Assembly (NCBI GenBank): GCA_002633025.1
Contig: NMRB01001727.1
Coordinates: 76,010-140,009 of the forward strand
DNA length: 64,000 nt
Reading direction: 5' to 3'
Origin: Notospermus geniculatus
Lineage: Eukaryota; Nemertea; Pilidiophora; Heteronemertea; Lineidae
The notes under the pieces are model-generated. The model made no database searches. It was not told where the DNA came from and saw nothing but the letters and a program-made list of their open reading frames with translations. How positions within the stretch are numbered: position 1 is the first letter of the stretch; each line of letters begins with the position of its first letter. Below are positions 11,372 through 23,217 of this stretch, one piece after another. A program made the translations under genes and the position numbers.

Positions 11372-12724
11372 AGCAGGCCTCACACGAGGGCGGTTCTGAC
11401 GGCGGTTCAAGACCGTGCTGAACCTCAGTGACACCGCCTAGACACCCTGAGCGTGTTCGCCACTGACCGCCGTTGACCGCCACCTCGTCTTTGAAAGTGT
11501 AGGCTTTTCAACATGTTTGAAATTTTCACGGCGGTTCTCCAAACTGAGAATCACCGTGTTGCTACCTTGTTTTCACCTTTCACAACCCTTCAGAACCGCT
11601 GAAAAAAACGGCTGTCGAGTTGGAAGGTGGAAGTAGGTGGCAACACGGTGGCAACTCGGTAGCCATGAGGTCACAACACGGTTCAGAATGAAGTCGGTGA
11701 CGCCGCGGTCTTTTTGCTGTTGTAACACGGTTCACGACGGTTTAGTAGCAGTTTGTGGCGGTGTTCACAGGGTTATTATACGGTGTTAACTCGGTTGACA
11801 AATGCATGGCGGCAGGCACACGGAATAGCGCGGTAATCTGGAGGTTTCATCTCGGTTCTGAGCCGGTCCACTACATAAAGCCACCGTCAATCGCCGCGGT
11901 CAGATGTGTGACAGCGATGAAGGTGAGAACATGGTGTGGAGAAGCGGTGGTGATGTGGTTGTCAGCAAGGTAGACATCCGGTACAACCTCGGTCAAACGC
12001 GGTGTTAGAACGGTGATGTGCGGTGTTAACACGGTCATGTACGGTCCATATGCGGTCTATGAGGATATAGCGAGGTGGCCACAAGGTGCTGGGCGGCAAT
12101 AACACGGTAGTTATTTTTTCAGCGGTTCTGAAGGGTTGTTGAAGGTGACAACACGGTGATCCCCGGTTTTGAGAACCGCCGTGAAATTTCAAACATTTTG
12201 AAAATCCTGCGGTTCCAAAAACGAGGTGGCGGTCAACGACGGTCAATGGCGAACACCTCCACGGTGTCTAGGCGGTGTTATTGAGGTTCAATCACGGTCT
12301 TGAACCGTCCTGAACCGCCGTCAGAACCGTCCCCGTGTGAGGCCTACTTGAAACGAAGGGGCGGCATGGTAGAGTCAGCAAGTGGCGATGCTACCGTTGA
12401 TAACCTTGTTACCACCGTGTTGTTGCCGACCAACACTTGTGGCCACCGCACAATATCCTCTGGACCGCATATAACCGTGTTAACACCGTACACCACCCTA
12501 CTAAAAACACCTCGTTTGACCGCAAGGCCACCTTGATGACACCTCGTGGCCACCTTCATTAACCTCCTTTGAAGGTGGACAACCGCATCACCACCTTATT
12601 CACACCGTGTTTTCACCTCCCTTGTCACAGATTTGGTGCCAAACCGCCGTCATTTTTGGCGGTTCACCACGGTTTGAGAACCGTGTTGAACCGCCATCAG
12701 AACCGTCCCCGTGTGAGGCCTGCT
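11372..12724. mobile_element. Large ACCGTGTT-rich inverted-repeat element
   Basis: The outer ends AGCAGGCCTCACACG and CGTGTGAGGCCTGCT are inverse. A further inverse end lies at about 12331-12346 (CGTGTGAGGCCTAC). Arms of about 260 bp (11372-11630 against 12100-12346) are complementary with scattered differences. The whole element is studded with CGGT words, and AACACGGT/ACCGTGTT occurs at least ten times. The flanks GGTCCCCAG (11364-11372) and CTGGGGACC (12731-12739) are also inverse, so a larger unit is possible. No transposase was recognised. Confidence 0.7.
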
Positions 12725-12739
12725 TTACAGTCTGGGGAC

Positions 12740-13225
12740 CATATTGAGATCACTCAGGTTCTTCTGTTTCTTCTTCTTCTTCTTATTCCACCACTCGATT
12801 ATTGAGCTAGCCTGGCCAAACTTGTGAATAAAGTTGAAAACCTTTACCCCTTGTCCATTCTTATATATTGGGTCCATGGAAAGACACAAAGTGTTTTCCA
12901 AAATTCTGCCAATTTCTATTACTTTTTAAGCGTTTTTGGTTAAATTCTCACATTTTTGCTCATGAATAAACATGAACTTGAACTTTGGTGAGGTCAAGCT
13001 GAAATCAGCCAATGGCAGGTGATCTGCACTTAAACAATGCCATGTGCTCGAATGGGGATCGGCCCATAACATGCACAAGACACAATGTTTCAAAATGGCT
13101 TCCACCATTTTGTTTCACTTCGAGCATTCAGAGCACAGGGACTTGACGCGTACGGGGTATGATGTTGTCAGCCCCCACGAACAATGTCCCGGCCCGAGAA
13201 AAAATATAAAGAGAGAAAAAAGAGT
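12740..13225. other. No gene recognised
   Basis: The stretch holds a TTC microsatellite (12766-12785) and otherwise unremarkable AT-rich sequence. No coding signal, RNA gene or repeat end was identified. Confidence 0.5.
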
Positions 13226-13375
13226 GTGGCAGAAACAACTTCCTTTTTATTATGCCGTGCCTCAAACCAACCAGTTCATCAGACTGAGATGCTTTGCTGC
13301 CAAAAAACAAAACTATGGCTTTTGTGCCTAATCCGTTCAGTTGTCTCACAGGTTTCATCAGGGTTGTTGAAACCG
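13226..13375 (-). pseudogene. Fragment of uncharacterised GCDTTS/Cys-rich gene family (inverted)
   Basis: On the minus strand this codes, across frameshifts, for FNNPDETCETTE, then GTKAIVLFFG, then SDELVGLRHG. It is the inverse of the segment at 15425-15575 of the + strand pseudogene. The two arms lie about 2 kb apart. It is a short remnant and not an independent gene. Confidence 0.6.
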
Positions 13376-13419
13376 ACAGGGTCACTGGATTTCTAGTCAA
13401 AGCGAAACAAGCTATTTAT

Positions 13420-13450
13420 GACCTCCACACACTCTCGGAGTGTGGAGGTC
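13420..13450. repeat. Hairpin GACCTCCACAC / GTGTGGAGGTC
   Basis: Inverted 11-nt arms enclose a short ACTCTCGGA loop. Between 13451 and 14600 I see no gene, only an ATG microsatellite near 14429-14446. Confidence 0.6.
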
Positions 13451-14635
13451 ATAGGCCTGTTGTTTTCACAGGGTTTCTTTCTATGTGTCTCCCCTTATTT
13501 CATGAAGCTAGCCTCGAAAACCGCTCATCGTACCAAACTGAAACTTTCACCGAGTCTGCAATGGGCCAATGTGCAATTATCTAGAGACGAGGTACATGTA
13601 AGCGATTTTGAAATTTGTGAGGAGGTTTCTGAGTTTTGGGGCATTTTAGCCGAAAAATTCCCTAATTTATTCAGCGGGATGACGTCAGTAATTTATTCCA
13701 TTGCTACGACGTCGCGTCATATTGCTCAACAACGACCGTGGCGACGTCGAGATCACGACATTATCACGCGTGTTTGTACTGTTGCTTGGGGGCTGGCATG
13801 CTGGTCAGATGAATCGCCGAAAACACAGTAAAATACTGGGCCTATGCCAAAAACGCCAAATACCGGTCGGGTACGGCCATCTCACTCGCTATTTATTGCC
13901 TGCCTTCGTTGGCGGGCTCCGATTTTTTTGTTCTCGTTTAACTGTCATGGCGCCATTTTCGTTCCTACTGATTCAAGCTTGCGAATTTTCTGGCTGACGT
14001 CATCATATAAATTATCCCGGAAGCACTGACCTCACGCACCCGACGTATGTTCCAGGAACAGCCATCTGGCCCATCGGCAATCCAAATGTAAACACAGACT
14101 ATGCAGCACGGCATGCCTCTGTGCATGGCGCCAAGCATGTACATGTAGGTGCTCGCGTCAGTTTCCGACGACGGGTGGCGGCTTTAAACTTCAGCCACAG
14201 CATGTTCAGTCGCAGGATTATCATTGAACTTGACACAACAAGTCTCAAGGATGGCGAAACATGTTGACTCTTCTTCTCGCTGGCATGTCTCTGTCTGCGT
14301 GGTGGGCCGTAGAGTTACACACCACACTGTCTACTGTGATTGGTCAGCATAGCATGGCATGCATCATGGCGGCGTGCATGTAACGTGTTTGCGTCAGTGA
14401 TGGGGTCGGCTTGGATTAAATTTCAGCATGATGATGATGATGATGTTCACCTCTGTGTCAGTATGGAGGTCATCAAATTAGCAATTCAGCGAATTTACAA
14501 TTCTCGTATGTCTGTGTACATGGGACACAGGAGAATTAACAAATCTTTGCACTGATGATATTTATCAGTGCCTCTTCCTAAAAACTCATTTTTGCCCATA
14601 TTGAATTTCGTCTGGAGTGACACTGACCAAAGGAT

Positions 14636-15880
14636 GTGATTTGTGCTGACGCCTCTCATGGCAACCATCCTCAATGGATGCGCGGGGGAAGGGCTGATAT
14701 TGTGAACCGTGAGTGTGATGCTGATTGGGAAATCGTTCAAGCTGCCATTGCAGCTTCTCTGCATGGGTCCACAACTCTTGTTGGACAACTAGGACACAAA
14801 TGTGTTCGTCCTTCTCCTGTGTTTCATGACTCCAGTCAATGAGAGCTTCTTCTTTCGCTCCGACAAGAAATCCAGGGACACGATTTATGCAGCGGTCAAT
14901 GTAGACCCTGAACCCCCCCCTGTTCAGGGGTCACCACTAAATTAGTGTCGAAAAAGTGTCGAGTTCTGAGCGCTCAATTTTTTTCTTATCGTCGTATCTC
15001 TGTCGACCCCAAAAATAGATAATGTTGAATTCCTGGCGTTTACTTCATAATTGCTAATAGAAATGACTAAAAAAAGGTAAAAGATTAGTGAAAAAAGCTG
15101 GTGAATACCTGACGATTTCATTTGAGGTCCTGGGTGAATTAGTGTCGAATCCTGACCCCAGAAAAATTTTCTACGTGTCGAATAAGTGTCGAAAAAACGT
15201 CGACCCCTGAACAGGGGGGGTACAGGGTTTACATTGACCGCTGCATTATGTGTACAACATAACAAACTTAGATGTGATTCTTGTTAGTCAAAGTACTGTG
15301 TTCTCACTTGCTATTCGTACACAGCTTCTGAGGCTGTGATACAACATCATGATTGGTCTTGGAGAAAAACCGCTTAGAGGTTTGTTAGGGGCGAGAAAGA
15401 TGTAAAATCATGAGTAGTTTACTTCAACAACCCTGATGAAACCTGTGAGACAACTGAACAGATTAGGCACAAAAGCCATAGTTTTGTTTTTTGGTGGACA
15501 TGGTGGAAAAGCATCTGATGAACTGGTTGGTTTGAGGCACTGCGTATTAAGAAGTTTGTTTCTGCCACAAGCTTTGTGGCCCCGGAAAGGTCCACCCAAC
15601 TGCATCAACTACAAACAACTGTTGAACATTCTCTTAGATATTATAACCAAATAATGACCTGGTTGGGCAAAGATACCGATCTTGATTCTAGAGTGTGGGG
15701 TTGCAGTTGGAAATGTGTATTCCGACCTCTTATGACTTCATATTCTCCATGCCGGACAGCCTACTGAAGATTGTTCATTGCAATTGCACTGCTGGATGTA
15801 GGCCTACCTCTCGACGCTGCACTTGTCAAAGATATGGCTTACCCTACACATCTGGGACCTTATTCACAAAGCTCCCGTAA
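14636..15880 (+). pseudogene. Decayed uncharacterised gene with GCDTTS motif and Cys-rich tail
   Basis: Read through several frameshifts, the strand encodes pieces in the order I know from a widespread invertebrate family. First is DADWEIVQAA...TTLVG (about 14705-14780), then DTNVFVLLLCF and FFFRSDKKSRDTIY (about 14790-14890). Then come VYNI (15249-15260), GCDTTS (15332-15349), FNNPDETCETTE (about 15425), GTKAIVLFFGGHG, SDELVGLRHC and SFVAPE. The series ends with RYYNQIMTWLGKDTDLD and MPDSLLKIVHCNCTAGC with CTCQRYGLP (about 15750-15850). The early DxD region is PIN/FEN-nuclease-like in appearance, which is inference only. It is broken by at least three frameshifts, stops and the TIR insertion at 14888-15245. 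It is not functional as read. No domain name can be assigned safely. Confidence 0.7.
14888..15245. mobile_element. 358-bp TIR element inside the pseudogene, TSD TTA
   Basis: The ends are TGCAGCGGTCAATGTARACC and its complement, continuing through a C-run to TGTTCAGGGGTC (about 44 bp of TIR). TTA flanks both sides (14885-14887, 15246-15248). Removing the insert and one TTA restores the coding sequence from DTIY into VYNI, the expected family sequence. The 3-bp TTA duplication suits PIF/Harbinger-type elements, but no transposase is present. Confidence 0.85.
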
Positions 15881-16111
15881 CTTTAATGTCCTACTTGCAC
15901 CACAAAAATAAATTCTCACTCTTTTTGAGCTTTATACAGCATTCAGACACAACTACATTTTGCTGTTTGTTTCATGAAATTATGTTAAGTAGTAAGCAAG
16001 GATTTTGTCAGTCACAATCATTGGGCTAAATGTAGTATATCACATGACGTCAACAAGATGTCAGGGTGATGTCCTACTGGGGAAAGACTCAGTAATGCAG
16101 TAATTCTAATG
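15881..16111. other. No gene recognised
   Basis: Short AT-rich stretch between the pseudogene and a MITE. Nothing can be assigned. Confidence 0.5.
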
Positions 16112-16113
16112 TA

Positions 16114-16358
16114 CAGTACAGGTCACAATTGACATTCCTAAATTCGCGTAAGTCACTCGTAACTTACGCAACAACTCACGAGCTATGTTACGCGTAACTT
16201 ACGAGGTGAGTTACGCAAATTTCACTAGCTACGCAGTGATTTACGAGGCGAGTTTTACATGATTTTGGCAAGTTACGCGGTGAGTTAAGCGAAACCAATG
16301 CCGTGAGTTACGAGTAACATAGGCGAAGCCGTAGGGATGTCAATTGTGACCTGTACTG
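16114..16358. mobile_element. Tc1/mariner-like MITE, 245 bp, TA target site
   Basis: The terminal repeats are CAGTACAGGTCACAATTGAC and its complement, flanked by TA at 16112-16113 and 16359-16360. The interior is rich in CGTAACTTACG and GTGAGTTACG palindromic words. It is non-coding. Confidence 0.8.
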
Positions 16359-16599
16359 TATTACAAACAAATTTGCCAAATCGGATTGCTTTAAAGGTGA
16401 AAAATGGTTCTTCATGACGTCAAAATGATGTCAAACGGAACTTTAATTATGCTTATTTTGTTCTTTGGTATCAAGTTTCTATCTACTTGTAATACATTTA
16501 TCGGGGTTAAAATGAAGCACAAAGGAGTTATTTACCATTAAAATTGTAGGGGGCCGCCATCTTGAAATTATGTAATCTCACCCCTTTCCCCGGGCTCGG

Positions 16600-17290
16600 A
16601 TTCCGGGAGACGTTTTTTTTCTGGAGGGATGCCGAAGACCCAAAGAACCATAAATGGCATAAAAGCAAAGAAACCTTTTGTGGCAATTTTTTTTGGTCAG
16701 GGCATTACATATATTGACCTGACTAACTTCTAGGTCATATGACCTTCGACACCAAGTTTCGGTCCAATTTGAATCTTGGCTTGCCCACCAGGTGGCCAAA
16801 ACCCCAAACACAAAAAGTGCAATAACTCCAGAAGTAATGACTGGATCATCTCCAAATTTTTATCATAGGAGTATCTAATGAGGATACATGGCACATGTAA
16901 TGGGTTTGTGATTTGACGTACTTTTCAAGGTCACATTACATGCATTATGTCAAAGTTCGAAATTTTGCCATTTGGTGGCATGTTTTACTGCTTGGGCTAT
17001 TGACCTGAAACTTGGTACATGTACAGCCCTATGTCAGTTGACCTATGACACCAAGTTTTGGTCCGATTTGATTCTTAGCTTGGCCACCAGGTGGCAAAAA
17101 TGAAAACTCAAATTCCAATAATTCCTAAACTAACGTCTGGATCATTTCCAAATTTTCATCATCTAATGAGGATACCTGACATGTAACGGATTTTTGATCT
17201 GACCTACTTTTCAAGGCCACAGAGGTCAAAGTTAAAAATGTTGTCATTATGGTGCCACGTTTTGCCAATATTTGACTAAATACCTTCTGA
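16600..17290. repeat. Tandem and interspersed repeat with CACCAGGTGGC core
   Basis: Two diverged units (about 16680-16960 and 16985-17235) share GACACCAAGTTT, GCCACCAGGTGGC, ATCATCTCCAAATTTT and TTTTCAAGGTCA. The same family lies inside the insertion at 27982-28747. Confidence 0.7.
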
Positions 17291-17399
17291 CTTAGTGCCA
17301 CCAGGTGTCTGGGTACCCTCTCTATACCTGGAAGTCAAGGCTTGCATGGGAACATTTCGATTTAACATTTGTCATTTGTTCTTCTAGTACATTCACACA

Positions 17400-20300
17400 G
17401 GTGAGTACATGGTCCATGGACCATTTCATGTATTCCCTTGTTTGCTCTCTGTTCCATTTCCTGTACCAGGCTGTCTGTCCTATGAGAGCATGGGCAGCTG
17501 GTTCCATGGGTACAACTGGCTGGCAAGCTTGGCTTGATGGACCAACAACCTGAATAACAATCGGGGGACCACTGGCACTTGGCATCTGTAACACTCCTGG
17601 CGCTGGACCTCCTGGGGCTGGGCCTCCTGGCGCTGAAGCGGAGGAAGATGGAACAATGCTCCTGATTCTTCTTGTGGGTTTCATCTGGCCAGTAGTATTC
17701 TCTGGTAGTTCAAACATGTGTCTTTTCTCCGGGCTTACCATTGGCGGCGAACTGAGAAGACTCTTCGCTGGTGGTAGTGGCTGATCAGCTGTCATCGATG
17801 GGGCTTGAACAGTAGGCCTAATGGCTTGTAAGCACGGCCTTTTCGTGGACTGACGTTGGCTTATTCCACCTGAAGAATACCAAAAATTGAAAAGGACATA
17901 AGAATTATAGATGTACAGGATAGCAGCCGATAATGTCATCAAGTTAAAGCGAACAAAATTCAGAACTTACCACTGTGCCATAGTGGCAAAGGAATACATT
18001 TACCATTCAAAAATACAAAATAAAAACCAAATTTTAAAGAACTAATTTCTCTTATCAAAATGAAAATATCAGTAGAAGGATGTTATCTCAGTAAAGATAT
18101 TTATTATGAAAAATGGGGTAGACAGATTATACAAGTTTTCGCGCTAGATAAATAATTGTCCACTGATGCACTTTGCACACTGCACTCTATTTCTGCACTG
18201 AAAAAAAATCCACAAGGTGTTTTTCCCTCTAATGTATTGGTCTAAACCTACTGTAAATAGTATTTCATTTTTTGTGGAAATGAAATATAAATTACAAAAA
18301 AAAGTGGGGGCATTGATATCCAGTAGCTGAATGCCAGTACTGTCCATAACTCGTGCATTGTCGAGAACCTGATCGCGGATGTTCTTGTAGTCTCTGCACA
18401 CCAAGGTCCATCTTTCATGTCTTTGGGGCTCACTCACCAGTGGGGACGAGGCCCGATTTGTCCACCCCCAAAAATCTAGTACTTTAAACACGATTGATTT
18501 CCATCCATATATATGGTCCTATCGTGTGCCGATTTTTAATTTCTTTAAGACTAATGTCTTAGTTATTTTGTGAAGAGATAGTTTTGGAGATTTGATGAGC
18601 AAATTATCAGTGCCCTGTGCGCAAGAATACAGTGTTCATGCCTGGCCAGCTATTTATAGCTGAAAAGTAGGTCGGTCAAGGTCGGCTCCTGTTCAATGGC
18701 GCGAATTATGAAGGTGAGATTTTGAAGGGCCATAGCGAAAAAAAAGCTGCAATGACCCCCCATTTTTTCATGACATATCCAAAATGCATGCATTTTGGAT
18801 AAGTTATGAGGTGAGCACATGGTTGAGAAAAAGATTTTTCTCATACTATGGTAATTGTGAAGTTTGTAGGCCTTGGAGTAGATTTCCAGTTTTTTTTCGC
18901 CATTTTCAAGGCACGTGTCGGGTTTGGAATTGCCACCTTCAGCAATCAATACAGAGTTGGATGATTTTGAAAATTGGCCAGATGTGTTCTCTGAGCTGTA
19001 AGCTTTTCAAAAATGTATGCCATAATGTGTGCCATGAGGATATTGTCGGCGCTACATGCTTTAGAAGATGATGATGTGAGTATCGACGTCGCTCCAGGTC
19101 AGGCTCCATGGTAGCCTGGGCGCCTCACTGGTGTGTGAGACCTTGGGTCGACTTCTTGCTTTCACGCATGGGGCCAGGATGAATGGTGCAGAGTTTTACC
19201 ACGATTGCTTCCATGTACCGATTGCAGTCAGGCCAATTTGCGGGTCCAGCATTTTCTCCCAAGAAGCAATGAAAATGTCAACATTAAAGTCATGATAAAA
19301 GGGTAGCAGGGACAGCATTTTAAGACTTGTAAGAGATTTACAATATCTTACCTTTGCGTGCTCACCACTACTGCAGCAACTCTGGATGCCTTGCCAGCCT
19401 TGAACCTCCCGGTGGCAGCCGACGTCTTATGTCGTGCTGGTATCGCTGTTGGCCTTCGGTCGTACGGACTCAGCTTATTCCATAGAGCTACTCTATTGTT
19501 TGCCTGGTCGCCCAAAAGGGCTCTGCTCTCTGACCGCAGTGACACAAGGAAGTTGCATTTAGGTCCTCCACTTTATCAAAACCCTCTATGTAGTTTGGAC
19601 CGACAGAGCTCTGAAAGTAAGAACAGTACAATTCGTCAACGACTTTCATAAAGAATAGGGTTATGAGTGTAATTTGTTTGTTTAATCTAGATTCAAAATT
19701 TACTCACAGATGGATCACTTGTGATTGGAGTAACAGGTACAGATTGGTCAGCCGTCAGGTCTGCTGTTGCAGTGTCTGTTAGTGTTGTCACTCTCACTCT
19801 CAGCTGTTGCAGGTTGTGGCAAGACTGAAAAGTCAAAATGACATTGTGTATATTATTTCATAAAAAATGTACTGCAGTCAAATCAAGCATCAAGTGCAAG
19901 TGGGATAAAACCTTACATGGTATCGTATCCTCATCGTGAATTGGAAGTAGAGCCTTTCGGAGCGGTGGTGTCTCTCAATCCGTACTGGATTGTGCTGCAG
20001 CTGGCGGGTTTCACGATCCGCATGGGATTGTGCAGCTGGTGGTACTGTGGAGTCCTCCACATGTTCTTCAAAACCTTCATCTTCCTCCTGGGACAGTGAA
20101 CCACTGATATCCTGCTCAGGATCATCTACCGTCTTCGAGCACTTTCCCTCTCTGACTGTACAGATATACTCAATTCCAATCAGCTCGCCTGTTAAACGGA
20201 GATAAAATTAATAAATACATTGAAGAATGGTGAAGGCAAGCACCAAAAATTGACAAATCAAGATTTCTCATGTTGTTTTTCACCAGCATATTTCCGAGGG

Positions 20301-22450
20301 TGGACGAACATAGGGTTGAACCTCTTCCCCAGTACTTCATCTCCCATCTTGTTGATGGCATGCCTTAGGACTGAGGTCCAGTGTCACCGCCCGTAATCAT
20401 TTCAGCTGCCCGGTCTTCATTCCACCGCACTATCCCTTCCAATAGGTATGCCTGATAGTGCGCATCATTTGGTGCTGTGCCTGTAAAGAGAACATGTATT
20501 TTGAGTCATCGCAATAGGTTTGAGAGGTCAGTGTGACTGATATGTGATATTCTTTAGAATTTTTGCTCGCAATGACTTACCTGGAATGAACCGGTTGAGA
20601 TGAAGATGGAAACTTTCCATCGAACCCCTTGTCGAACCCCTTGCACATCGAAACACTGGCAACTCCACGCCACCTTTGACAAGACTCCCGTTCTTGGTGT
20701 AAAAATACGTTTGAATGTGGGATAGTCCTGGATGCATGCTACGTGCCATTTCTGTGACTCCCAGATGGCCCAGATTCTGTCGTGGTCGAGCAGTGGTACT
20801 CCGAGGGTGTCACGAACAGTGTCACCGTCAAACGTCTCCAACAGCTCCTGGATGAGTCGCGTTGTCACATCAGCACCTCTTGTCGACCGCCGGCAGTGAA
20901 CAGACAATTCTTTCAATTTCAAGTTGCGGCGGATATGATCATCAGACAACCTCCTCCCCTGTGTCTGAATCAGCGCTCGTTTAGCTGTGACCAGTAACTG
21001 AAAGATATATAGAGGGATATAAGGGGTGTTCTTTGCATAATAACTGTTCTCAAATTCATGTAGAAGACGAAAACTTACATCCAAGTCATATTTGTCCCAT
21101 GCAAAAATGCACGCGGATAGCCGACCCATGAAAACGCTGTACAGTTGATGGGAATCGGTGGTGACACCCAGGGAGATCCTCCTCATAAAATGCCATATGT
21201 CAAGGCGGATGATAAGGTCAGGCCACGAGCTGAACATCGCTTGCAGCTTCGGATGATTGCAGGAATCCCTGTCGACATACAGCAATGCTGGTGGAGATTT
21301 CGCCGCATATAATTACAAAAACATCACATTTACATCATTTTAAACACAAAACTATTTGAAGAAAGAACAAACTATTGCTATAATAAGCATCCTGCAATTT
21401 CATACCTGCTGCACTGTAGCGTTTCACAATTCCTTCGATCATAGGGGCCAGACCAACACCTTCACTTGCTGTCAGTACACTCATGAGCACCTGGCCGTGC
21501 TCGTTGCCCACGTTCGTAACCCACACAAGAATACCAGCAGCGTAACCGGCCAATTTTTTGGCAACCTGAAGTAGAAAAGCTGTAAAAAGTTCACTTGTAC
21601 AAATACAATGGAAATTAATAGTGAATTCACTTAACAAGTCACCAAAAAGTTTCATAAACCTTTTTTGTGGAGTCCATCTTTAGAACATTGCCAAATGTCG
21701 ATGTTATCGCAGCTTTGACTTCGTCGATTCTCGACAAAACATCCAATGCGTAGATGTGCAACAACCACTGATATGTTGGCACTGGGGTCATATGTTCTTG
21801 GAAGTCGGGTCGTCGAATCAAGCCGCTCTTGTTGGCATCAAGGAAACCTCCATGGGAATTTGGCATTCGTGAGATAGTGCGCGGTCTTCTGTTGCCAAAC
21901 CTCGCCATGTTGCTCACTCAGCTTCTTCTGCAGCTGCGTAGTACTGTTTCCAAGTCCCCTCTGCCGCAACATGCGGATAACCCTCATGTCGCAAGCATAA
22001 GCGGTACGTAAGTGTTACTGGAAACTCTGTTGTCCGACGGAGAGTTGTTAGACTGGCTCCAAATGTGCTTGGTCTTGCACTCGGTACACTCAAGGTAGCC
22101 TACTCTGTCGCCAGGTTGTAGTAGGTGTCGATGTCAAGAACCTGCCTGCCCGCTCCTGTCAACTCATGGCCCTAGGGACAAACTAAGACCACCCGTCCAC
22201 AGCCGATATGGCACTGGGGACAAACTAAGACCACCCGTCCACAGCCGACGTGGCGTTGCGAAGTACCTGCAATAATAATTGATAGTCATTCTGAAAAAAA
22301 TCCTAATGAAACACTGAAAAGAAAAAAACACATTCAAGTGTTGAATACATTGAATTGTTACTGCATTTACTGAAGAAATTAACCAAAATGAAATTACCTG
22401 TCGACTTTCGGAGGATGGTTGTGTGCTGGAGGAACCTGTGGTGGGTGATA
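17400..22450 (-). pseudogene. DUF6729-type transposase-like gene, copy D (5' truncated, decayed)
   Basis: Minus-strand exons run from high to low coordinates. 22397-22449 (LWYHPPQVPPAHNHPPKVD); 21660-22270 (YACDMRVIRMLRQRGLGN, TSTFGNVLKMDSTKKV); 21390-21570 (KKLAGYAAG, TNVGNEHGQVLMSVL); 21082-21290 (YVDRDSCNHPK, RLDIWHFMRR); 20590-21000 (ELSVHCRRSTRG, DTLGVPLLDHDRIWAIW, SMESFHLHLNRFIPG); 20285-20480 (YQAYLLEGIVRWNEDRAAE); 19930-20190 (GELIGIEYI); 19706-19826; 19348-19605 (VALWNKLSPYDRRPTA); 19085-19270 (ENAGPANWPDCNRYMEA); 18300-18450 (ERWTLVCRDYKNIRDQVL); 17400-17872 (Pro/Ser-rich, ELPENTTGQ). The Asp residues in KMDS, YVDRD and RLDIWHF fit an RNase H-fold transposase core, which is inference. 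There are several frameshifts. The N-terminus is replaced by a non-LTR fragment and the C-terminal zinc finger is not found. It is the most diverged copy of the cluster. Confidence 0.75.
18500..19080. other. Intron-like stretch of copy D, no gene recognised
   Basis: The sequence between two copy D exons holds only weak inverted words (ATGCATGCAT near 18784) and no coding pattern. Confidence 0.4.
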
Positions 22451-22453
22451 CCA

Positions 22454-22810
22454 AAGTATGTAATGTAGGAATCTTGTGTTCGTCTGGTTGTTTTGCTCCT
22501 GTAATAGCTCCAGAAAGCCTTGGGGTTCTTTCTTGACTCCTTAGCAATTTGTCGTTCAAAACTCCTTTTTGCATGTCTCACTGATTTTTGTGCCTGGTCT
22601 CTTGATTTTATGTAGCATTCATAGTCTCTGCCCTCTTTAGTTTCATTGTATCTTTTGAAAGCAGCATGCTTCTTTTTTACTTTGGCTAAGGCCTTGGCTT
22701 TCATCCAAACTGGTTTCTTTTTCGTGTTGTTACCTATGGTGACTCTAAGCTGTGGGAACGTATGCGTCTCTAAGTTGGATGAGTTTCGCTTTAATGATAC
22801 TCCAGGCATC
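22454..22810 (-). pseudogene. Non-LTR retrotransposon fragment (endonuclease-RT linker)
   Basis: The minus-strand frame reads KKKPVWMKAKALAKVKKKH, then AFKRYNETKEG, and then RQIAKESRKNPKAFWSYYRS. This is the stretch between the endonuclease and reverse transcriptase of CR1/L2-type LINEs. Only this segment is present. It joins directly to the first surviving exon of transposase copy D, replacing its 5' part. Confidence 0.7.
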
Positions 22811-22869
22811 CTCAGACCTTTGAAAAATGAAAAGTTTATTCATTAGACATGTGTTTTATTACTGAATCA

Positions 22870-23046
22870 ATGGAAAGCCGTCTCCAAATATTTCGCAAAT
22901 TTTCGACCCCAATCGGGGTCTTCCTCAGGCGCTATGTAGAAGAGATCCCAGAGGTGAATGGGATCTGGGATCTCTTCTACATAGCGCCTGAGGAAGACCC
23001 CGATTGGGGTCGAAAATTTGCGAAATATTCGGAGACGACTTTCCGA
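22870..23046. repeat. Inverted pair of hairpin-bearing repeat ends (copies 2 and 3)
   Basis: Arms of about 80 bp (22870-22950 and 22966-23046) are inverse. Each contains CTGAGGA, the GACCCC-GATT-GGGGTC hairpin and GAAA, as at 1260-1287. The arms meet at a GATCCCAG/CTGGGATC junction. This could be inverted terminal repeats of a Penelope-like element or a head-to-head insertion. Confidence 0.6.
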
Positions 23047-23217
23047 TTTATTGCGTACTGTGTGTCGTTTTTGTGCTGTTTTTTGGATATCTATATTTGA
23101 ATTAGTCTCTCCCACTCTCAGCAAATATGATGACACATCAAGTGAAACTGGTAAACTAGTATACTGAATAGGGTGTTGAGGCATTTCTTGGATTAAAATG
23201 AAATGTACCATCCAGGA

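Noticed and set aside
22964-23038. Plus-strand frame with PEEDPDWGRKFAKYSETTF as a peptide gene
   Set aside because: It is the translation of the hairpin repeat end, which is present in both orientations.
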